Positions 57,643 to 64,000 of a DNA stretch of 64,000 nt are shown here, in pieces (position 1 is the stretch's first letter; each line of letters starts with the position of its first letter). The stretch spans positions 310,038,383 to 310,102,382 of the forward strand of contig NC_081408.1 of the NCBI RefSeq assembly GCF_030272615.1, given 5' to 3'. The notes beneath the pieces were generated by a model. That model had not been told where the DNA came from, searched no databases, and was given only the letters and a program-made list of their open reading frames with translations. Made by a program: the position numbers and the translations under genes. This DNA is from Cryptomeria japonica. Taxonomy: Eukaryota; Streptophyta; Pinopsida; Cupressales; Cupressaceae.

Positions 57643-59632
57643 GCAATGAGGCCTCTAGAAAGGAAGTTGACTCCTAAGAAGAAAAAGGTAAAACAAGACA
57701 TTGCTCCACTAGATAAGCTCCTTAGTGAAATAATAGAGGATGGAAAGTTGAAGAACATTAGCAAACTATACAATACACTTTCCGCTGATGACAGAGAGAG
57801 AATAGAAAATAGTGTAATTTTACACTTGGATATTTACAAGAAATTTTTGATGGAAATTGTTGATGAAATACCCACTAATCTTTACAGAAGACTTGAAGCT
57901 AGAAGGGTGGCTATTGTTGAGCTGGACAAGAAAATAAAAAATTGAAAAATTACTTACAGTTCACCCAGTGAACTCACCGGAAGAAATTGATCAATTAATC
58001 AGTGAGGCCAACTAGATTGTATTCTCAACTGGTCACCAACATGTAGCACTGATGGTAGGGAGAATGAATGAAATTTCAGAAGAGACTACAGACCAATGGG
58101 ACATATTCTTTGTTGAAAAGGAGAAATAGGAAGAACTCAAAAGACCCAAGACTATCAAAGTATATCAAAAAGACAAGGATAAGGGGTAAGGCAAGGAAGG
58201 TGGACCTCTGAACCTTAAGATAACTGACAACTTACCCCCACCTCCTTCTGATACTCCACTAGTAGAAACAGTTGACACACAAACCACTACAGAGAGTATG
58301 GAGACTACTCTAGAGGATACAAATCTTGAGTCTAATGTTTTGTATACCATGAATATTGATACACAAGAGGTGAATATTGTGGTAGATAAAGAAACCACTG
58401 AGGATAAGAAGAAAGATGTGGCTACTAAGCCACCGACTACAGATGTGAAGATTAATGTTAGCACAAAGACAGAGAAATTGGCAGAGGACTCTACTGAGAA
58501 ACAATCAGAGAAACCAGAAATGAATAGTGCAGAGGCAAATACACAGAAACCAGAAGTACATTCAGAGACTACATATGAGAAATAGGTAGTTGAGAGCTTA
58601 GAGAAACCATTTGAGGCATTGGAATAGAAACAGGTTGATGTACAAGTTCAAACTAAGACAATGCCACTAACAAAAACTGAAAAACCAAAACCTTTGCTAA
58701 TACAAATGCATAACCAAACAGATCCTCCTAAGAAAGACGAAAACAATGTTATTACTACAACTGGCATCATGGAAATTGTAAAAATAGTTGGACAAACATC
58801 TGGTACTTCTATAGCAGAATTCCAACCTACAAATGTAACAGAGGTCTTATTAGACTCAATAAAGAAAATCACAAAGTGTAATTCACAAGCCTATAAGGCT
58901 ATTGCTGATACAATCTCCATTCTTAAATTGATAGTACCCAAGTGCATTATGGATAATAAAGATTCTTTAGGTCAACTAGACACATTGTCTAAATACATCA
59001 TTGGCAACATTTTGACAATTGGTCAAATAAATGAGGACACAGTTAAGGAGAAAATGAATAAAGAGAAAGAGAAATTCTTTGATGAAATAATAAAGAAGTG
59101 AATGGGACACATTGGCACCCTTTTACCGGCACTAAACAAAACAATAATGGAGTTTAAGGAACTCTATAGAGATACATGCAAGACAAATGTTCTGACAACA
59201 AATATAGACAAGGAAATAAGTAAGGTACAAAAGGAGATTGACAATATAGTTGATAACCTCATCGGTTCATCTAAACCATTATCAGTTACAGAGTAGAAGA
59301 TACACAGTCTTGAAGAAAAACTTGAGAAATTTGAAAATGAGAAAGACAAAATAAAAGGGAAGGCTAAAGACCTTAAATGTAAACTCAGCCCCAAATTGGA
59401 GTACCTCATCTCTTTGAGTAAAGATATCTCTAAGGCACTTGTTTAAGGACTGAAGACACTAGAGGAACAAATGCATCACCTCACCGACACTATTCAAAGG
59501 ATAGAGGCTGCACTAAAAGACAATGAAAATTTCACTAAGAGTCTAAATTTGGTATTAGTAGAACTCTTTCAGATTGTAACCCACATGATACAAGGATCCA
59601 GGCAGGAAACACACTCCACTGACAACAAATGA
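57643..59632 (+). pseudogene. Accessory ORF, decayed C-terminal two thirds
   Basis: The frame of the preceding ORF continues from 57643 to a TGA at about 57943. A one-base frame change in an A-rich run then shifts it, and the new frame runs to the final TGA at 59630. In-frame stops fall at 58013, 58127, 58187, 58583, 58625, 59099, 59294 and 59443, most of them TAG. The product would be charged and Lys/Glu/Thr-rich, with long helical coiled-coil segments (for example 58840-59450), and homologous to the minus-strand remnant at 51972-53918. With the N-terminal part, the original protein had roughly 1,140 residues. Role unknown; an RNA- or particle-associated structural protein is one guess. Confidence 0.65.
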
Positions 59633-59652
59633 CAACCTTTGTCATTGATGTC

Positions 59653-59670
59653 AAAGGGGGAGTAGTGAGA
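59653..59670 (+). promoter_or_regulatory. Second polypurine tract-like motif
   Basis: AAAGGGGGAGTAGTGAGA lies about 145 bp upstream of the 3' polypurine tract, preceded by GTCATTGATGTC. The same arrangement occurs in the minus-strand relative at 51882-51900. Confidence 0.5.
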
Positions 59671-59797
59671 TGAGAAAAATGATCAGAATAGGACATCATT
59701 AGCTCAAGGGGAGCATGGATTTTTGACAACATAGTTTTGGTAAGAAATTCTTTTAGGACACTTTTAGATTTTTCTCATGAGTGTTGCCATCAATGCC

Positions 59798-59809
59798 AAA
59801 GGGGGAGAT
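59798..59809 (+). promoter_or_regulatory. 3' polypurine tract
   Basis: AAAGGGGGAGAT immediately precedes the 3' LTR start TGTTGGCAAATACAC. Confidence 0.9.
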
Positions 59810-60476
59810 TGTTGGCAAATACACACTCCAATAAGAAATTGTAGGTGATTGAAGGTATTGTCATTGATGGCAACCTTACAATCATGTGATATCATCAGGA
59901 AGACATAGGCATCGGCACCGGAAAACTCTACACCGACATATAGATCACCGACACCAAAAAGAAAGATTACCGACACCCTGGCCGACAAGAATTTTGTATA
60001 AATATATTTTGTAATTAATTGTAAAAGCTTTTGTAAGTCGACTTGATGGATTGTAATATGACTCATATATGTATGAGATCATTGTAGATCATTTAGGTGA
60101 TATATAGATAGAGAGATGGAAGGATAAATGCAGACCGAATATGTGAATTGTAAGACAAATATTGGATAAGGGTTTATGTATGTAGCAGAACTTAAATGGG
60201 TACTAAATCTAGCATAGTAGATGTTGATCTGAAGCAGTACAAGACATTAGATTACTATAATCCATTTTGTAAGTCAGTGTGACTTCTTTGTAACTGAGCA
60301 GTGAGCTCTAGGAATTTGGCCTTCCTGCATGTGTAGGCCCCTATTCTAAGCAGTAATATTCTCTTATTGGCTAGGAAGTGAATATTGTGGGTCATGAATC
60401 CCACTGTGGTTTTTCCCACATTGGGTTTCCTCATTAAAATATTGTATTATGGTGTGTCTCTTATGTTGTGGTTGCT
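59810..60476 (+). repeat. 3' LTR, truncated by the Gypsy insertion
   Basis: It aligns with 53919-54589 and stops at GGTTGCT (60476), where the 5' LTR continues ATTCTTATTTACTGC. From 60477 the sequence is unrelated. About 140 bp of the LTR end are missing and would be expected beyond the inserted element. Confidence 0.9.
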
Positions 60477-62965
60477 TGGTGCAGGAGCACCTAGCCTTCA
60501 TTTCATCACCAGTTTGATAGAAAGTTTGATTTTTGTTTGTTTTGAGTTGGAAAGGTTGTTTAAGTTGTTTTTGAGTTGTTCTAAGTTGTTTGGATGAGTT
60601 TTGAACTCATTGTGTGGTCATGTTTCCTGTTTTCATCTTTTTGCTCAAAGTTGCCAGTTTGGAGTTGCCTGGCAAAATGTTGTAAAAGTGAGTTTTTAAT
60701 GTGTTTTTGTTTTGAAAATGTTTAGACATGTTTTGTTCTTGGTTTGTAGGTGTGAGTAGTGTTCTTAGGTGTTTTGTAGTCTTTGAGATCAACCTTGCAT
60801 CATCTAGGCATCAAAAGTTGTCATTTAGACATCAAAATGTCAAATTTAAGTGCTCTTGGACAAGTACCTATCCATACAAGAGGATAACTGACTTGTAGAA
60901 GTATTTATTCTCCTACTTTTACCATGGTAAGGGTTGATCATTCGGATATATCAAGCATTTTGCAAGTTTGCACTACTTTTTACCTTGTTTTCCTTATGTT
61001 TTGACTCCATGTGAGTAGCAGTCTGTACACAAGCTATACGTGGCCATACTGTTTTTGCATTTTTCAGTTCTCTTATGTTTCTTGAAGCTTTTCCCTTTGG
61101 TGGCATTTAATTTCACTAAGTTTTGAGTTTTGTGCAAAATTATCTAGTTTTGACAATTTCACTACCTTGTCTAGGAAATTGGCAAGGATGCTTGACCAAC
61201 TTGTCTTCTTGAAGCCCTAAATGTTCATGGCTTCTCAAGAACTAGTTGGTCAACTTGTAAGATATGTATATACATGTTTTTCTTTCCAAAATGTAGGTGC
61301 AAGAAGTTTTGTGGCCATGGAGCCCTAGGCAAGTGTGCCATTTGGCTAGGGTCTTTGAGGAAGTTTGATGCTTTGCTCTTCTATAGAAAATGCATTCTTC
61401 AGATAATCAGACCTGTTTTGATCCTTAAGGTTGAATGTAAGGGTAAAGAGGCTTTCTAATCTATAATGAGGATGATTGCATTTTCAGTTTGTGAAAATGA
61501 TGTAAAAAATAGTGAGTCACTATTTTGGAGTTGATTTCCATTCACTTGGTTCCTCTCCACCATTTATTGGAGTTGGTAAAGCCTTGTACCTCCTTCTAAT
61601 TTCTTACAAAAAAGAACAAGGAGTTTTTTTTTGGTCTTTTCCATGGGTTTGAGGTTGCCAAGATCAATTAATGATCCTTGAGGCAAAATTGTAATGCCCA
61701 GCTGGCTGCCACAGTCAACTATGACTGATTTTTGCATTTTTGTTGAAGTTGTATATGAAATTTTCCTCTTCAAAATGGGAGGTATGAAGGTCAAAAAGAA
61801 ACTAAAGATAGAGAATTGTTAAAGAGCACAAAAAAGACCTTTGGGAAAGAGTTTTGAAAGTGTAAAGTGCAGGTCCAAAGTGAAAAAGCAGTGAGAAGGG
61901 AAAGTGCAGTCATAATTAACTTGATAGTGAACAACTTATTGTTTTGTAATTGCCTAATGCCTTTTTGTGAAGGGATAATGTGATTCTCTTGTGTCTCTAA
62001 TGATATAAATGTTCTCATGTTCTAGAATTTAATTGGTTTTCATACTAAATATGTGTTTGTAGAAAGAAAGAAAGGAAAAGTTGTCAACGTTGCATATTCC
62101 TTATGAGCAATTTTTTTAAACCTTGTTCTCCAACCCTTGGAAGGTGTAAAAACTATCTTTTCATGGCCTAATTAGAATGTAACATGGTAGAACCAAGTTT
62201 TTATGGTTTCCATTTAAGGTCTCTAACTTGTTAGTCAATGTTTGCCACCAAAATCCTTACAAACCCTCCTTTTTGCACCCAATTTTGGGACAGTCATGGA
62301 GAAGGCCTAATGGACCCCAAAACTTAGATAATCTTCAAGAACTCCCAAAAGGGTATCCGTATATGAGATTATTTTAGTCTAGAAGTTCATCGTTGGAGCA
62401 GGGTAAGCACAAAACCCCAAAAGGAGGGCTAATTCCTAGTAGCCCGTTTTAGGCCTAAAACTTGGGTTTTTGTCAAATCGGGTACACAAATGGAGGATGT
62501 AAAGCCTAAAACCCGTCAAATCTAGTTGAGAAAACTTGTTCTTGCATACATTGAACATATTTGGTGAGGTAGACTCCATAAGTTGGTTTGTAGCACTTGA
62601 GAAGGATCACTACACTCCAAAACATAGAAGGCCAAAGACACCCATGGGGGTATAACTTGACACAAACTTGCAATCCAATAAAAGGAGACCTTGTGCAGTC
62701 AAAGAATAGATCAAGATAGAGGAATGAATGCCAATTGAGTGAGTAAGGTGTTATATTACCAAGGTAGAGAAACTATGGAGTTGAAGCCCTTGAGCAACCA
62801 AGAAGTGTTTGACTTAGGGAGTAGGATCAAAGAGGGTTGCTAGTTTGTCTATAAACTTTTTGCACTCTGATTTAAGTAACAAAACCTTGAAACTAGAAAG
62901 GGCCTATTACTTAGTAAACATACAAGCCACTTGGGCAACCTTCTTGCATTAGCTCCCTATGATAG
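60477..62965 (+). repeat. 5' LTR of the Gypsy element (end approximate)
   Basis: The start is fixed by the break in the interrupted LTR. The end must lie at or before the primer site at 62966, but no clear ...CA end adjoins it; TTGCA at 62944-62948 is one candidate. The stretch is T/G-rich and open frames such as 61274-61459 have no features. The second LTR lies outside the window, so this boundary could not be checked against it. Confidence 0.6.
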
Positions 62966-62977
62966 TGGTATCAGAGC
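62966..62977 (+). promoter_or_regulatory. Primer binding site of the Gypsy element (tRNA-Met type)
   Basis: TGGTATCAGAGC is followed by CCAG and, 37 bases further on, by the gag ATG at 63015. Confidence 0.95.
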
Positions 62978-63014
62978 CCAGTTACACTTGGGAAGAAGTA
63001 GCAGTTTGGCAACC

Positions 63015-64000
63015 ATGGTGACAAATGCAGAGCTAGCAGAGCAAATGGAAGACTAGGAAGAAGAAAATAGGTTACTCAGAGTGAAGCTAGACCTCCTAAA
63101 GTAGAAGTTGGGTGAAGTAGAAGTGAAAGTAGATGAAGTCAGCAATAAGATAGAAGGAACAGAAGATAGGGGTAAGCTATTAGCTATAGAGGATGAAATC
63201 CCTCTACCAGACCCTATGATAGAGAATGAACCCTTTTTGAAAGCCTTGAAGGCTATGAGTGGGAGAACACTAGAAGGAGTCCCACTATTCAGTGGTAAAA
63301 TGGACCCAGAAGTGGTCATGGAGTGGATTGAGGGGCTTGAGAACCATTTTGAATGTGATGGTGTGACAGAGGCCCAGAAAGTGAAGGTGGCTAAATCTAG
63401 GTTGAGAGGAGCTACCTTAACATGGTGGAAGTTCATTCAGGATGAACATGAGAAAGAGGGAAAAAAGCCCATAGCAACTTGGAAGGGAATGTTGTCCAAG
63501 ATCAAAGAGACTTACATTCCAGAGGATTATGAAATACAGCTCCATAGGAAAAGGCAAAACCTTAGGCAAAAGGAGTTAGATGTCAGTAGTTACACTGAGG
63601 AGTTCCAAAAGCTATGCCTTAGGTCAAAGATCCAAGAGGATGAAAATGTCAAGGTTGCTAGGTATCTCAATGGTTTGAGATAGAACATACAGGAAGAGTT
63701 AAGTTTGTTGTGTCCTACAACAGTTCAGAAGTGCTACCAACTTGCACTCGAGGTAGAGGAGAGAAGTAGGAAGAAGCAAGAGCAGCATAACAAAGGTAGA
63801 GGAAGAGACAAAGATGGTTGAGGCCATCGAGGCAGTTTTGGGGGAAGACACATAGATCAAAGGTCCCAGGGAGAATCTAAGCTTATAGAAAAAAGAAGGG
63901 ATTCTCAGAGCAAGCCCAACTATAGGGGTAGGGGATCAAGCAACCCAGGAAGGGGTAGGTCTAGTGGTCCAGGTAGAGGGTCTTACTTCTCCACAATGAA
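63015..64000 (+). pseudogene. gag: Ty3/Gypsy gag pseudogene (retrotransposon gag domain), partial
   Basis: The frame from ATG 63015 encodes an acidic helical N-terminus, then a classic retrotransposon gag domain from about residue 85 to 230: LFSGKMDPEVVMEWIEGLE, then AKSRLRGATLTWWKFI and TEEFQKLCLRSKI. An Arg/Gly-rich tail (RGRGSSNPGRGRSSGPGRGS) follows and would precede a zinc knuckle beyond the window. Gag forms the virus-like particle and packages the RNA. In-frame stops are at 63054, 63102 and 63681 (all TAG) and 63819 (TGA), with no frameshift, so decay is by point change. The longest open piece is 63108-63683. Confidence 0.9.

Larger units (their letters stand above)
53919..60476 (+). 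mobile_element. Non-autonomous LTR element with gag-like ORF plus accessory ORF, no pol
   Basis: The 5' LTR (53919-54726), primer site, gag-like pseudogene, accessory ORF, polypurine tract and 3' LTR (59810-60476, truncated) follow in order. Only about 300 bp separate gag from the accessory ORF and no protease, integrase or reverse-transcriptase motif is seen, so pol is missing. The LTR wording and long coiled-coil ORF suggest a relative of plant Copia elements of the SIRE/Maximus kind, but without pol this cannot be tested here. It recalls the gag-only TR-GAG class, with an added ORF. It starts inside the minus-strand element and its 3' LTR is cut by the Gypsy element at 60477. Confidence 0.85.
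60477..64000 (+). mobile_element. Ty3/Gypsy retrotransposon, 5' part, runs off the window
   Basis: Sequence foreign to the interrupted LTR starts at 60477 with TGGTGCAGGAGCACC. A long non-coding LTR-like stretch leads to a primer site at 62966, and a gag pseudogene follows to the window end. Pol would lie beyond 64000. The gag type indicates Ty3/Gypsy, probably chromovirus-like. It is the youngest layer of the nest by position, yet its gag already has several stops. Confidence 0.8.

Noticed and set aside
1-64000. Organellar DNA insertions, rRNA or small RNA genes
   Set aside because: I looked for conserved chloroplast, mitochondrial, rRNA and tRNA wording on both strands and recognised none.

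Overview
The window looks like nuclear intergenic DNA from a large-genome seed plant. A gymnosperm such as a conifer is my best guess, but that is inference; no host gene identifies the species. I find no convincing host protein-coding gene, tRNA or rRNA. Almost everything recognisable is LTR retrotransposon DNA, much of it nested, with tRNA-Met-type primer sites, 5-bp target duplications and many stop codons.

Layout. 1-9.7 kb: a 5.3-kb solo LTR (369-5709, duplication TAACA), then unclassified AT-rich DNA and one copy of a dispersed 1.7-kb repeat. 9.7-26.7 kb: element A, a complete minus-strand, non-coding LTR element (LARD type) with 4.6-kb LTRs and perfect ATATT duplications. One of its LTRs is split by a plus-strand solo LTR (14191-18129, duplication ATAAG). 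28.5-38.7 kb: element C, a second minus-strand LARD with a related LTR start and pre-PPT signal; one LTR lacks 1.33 kb. 38.7-48 kb: the second copy of the dispersed repeat, a foldback inverted-repeat composite, a promoter-bearing Copia-type LTR fragment and decayed retroelement DNA. 48-64 kb: a nest at least four layers deep. A decayed plus-strand retroelement ORF is cut by a minus-strand Copia-type element, which is cut by a plus-strand element with gag-like zinc knuckles plus an extra ORF but no pol, whose 3' LTR is cut by a Ty3/Gypsy element that runs off the window.

The most unusual signal is recurrent. Several LTRs or leaders of different sequence each carry a compact cluster of short palindromes (near 0.5, 12.3/24.6, 16.2, 29.5, 44.6 and 47.4 kb). 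In at least three clusters the two arms of the hairpins change together between units, as expected if pairing rather than sequence is kept. Elements A and C also share an identical 22-nt hairpin block just upstream of the polypurine tract, although neither encodes protein. This suggests that both are mobilised in trans by related partners. The second unusual feature is the element at 53919-60476: a coiled-coil, four-zinc-knuckle gag remnant with no visible capsid domain or pol, followed by a roughly 1,140-codon extra ORF whose first 474 codons are still open.
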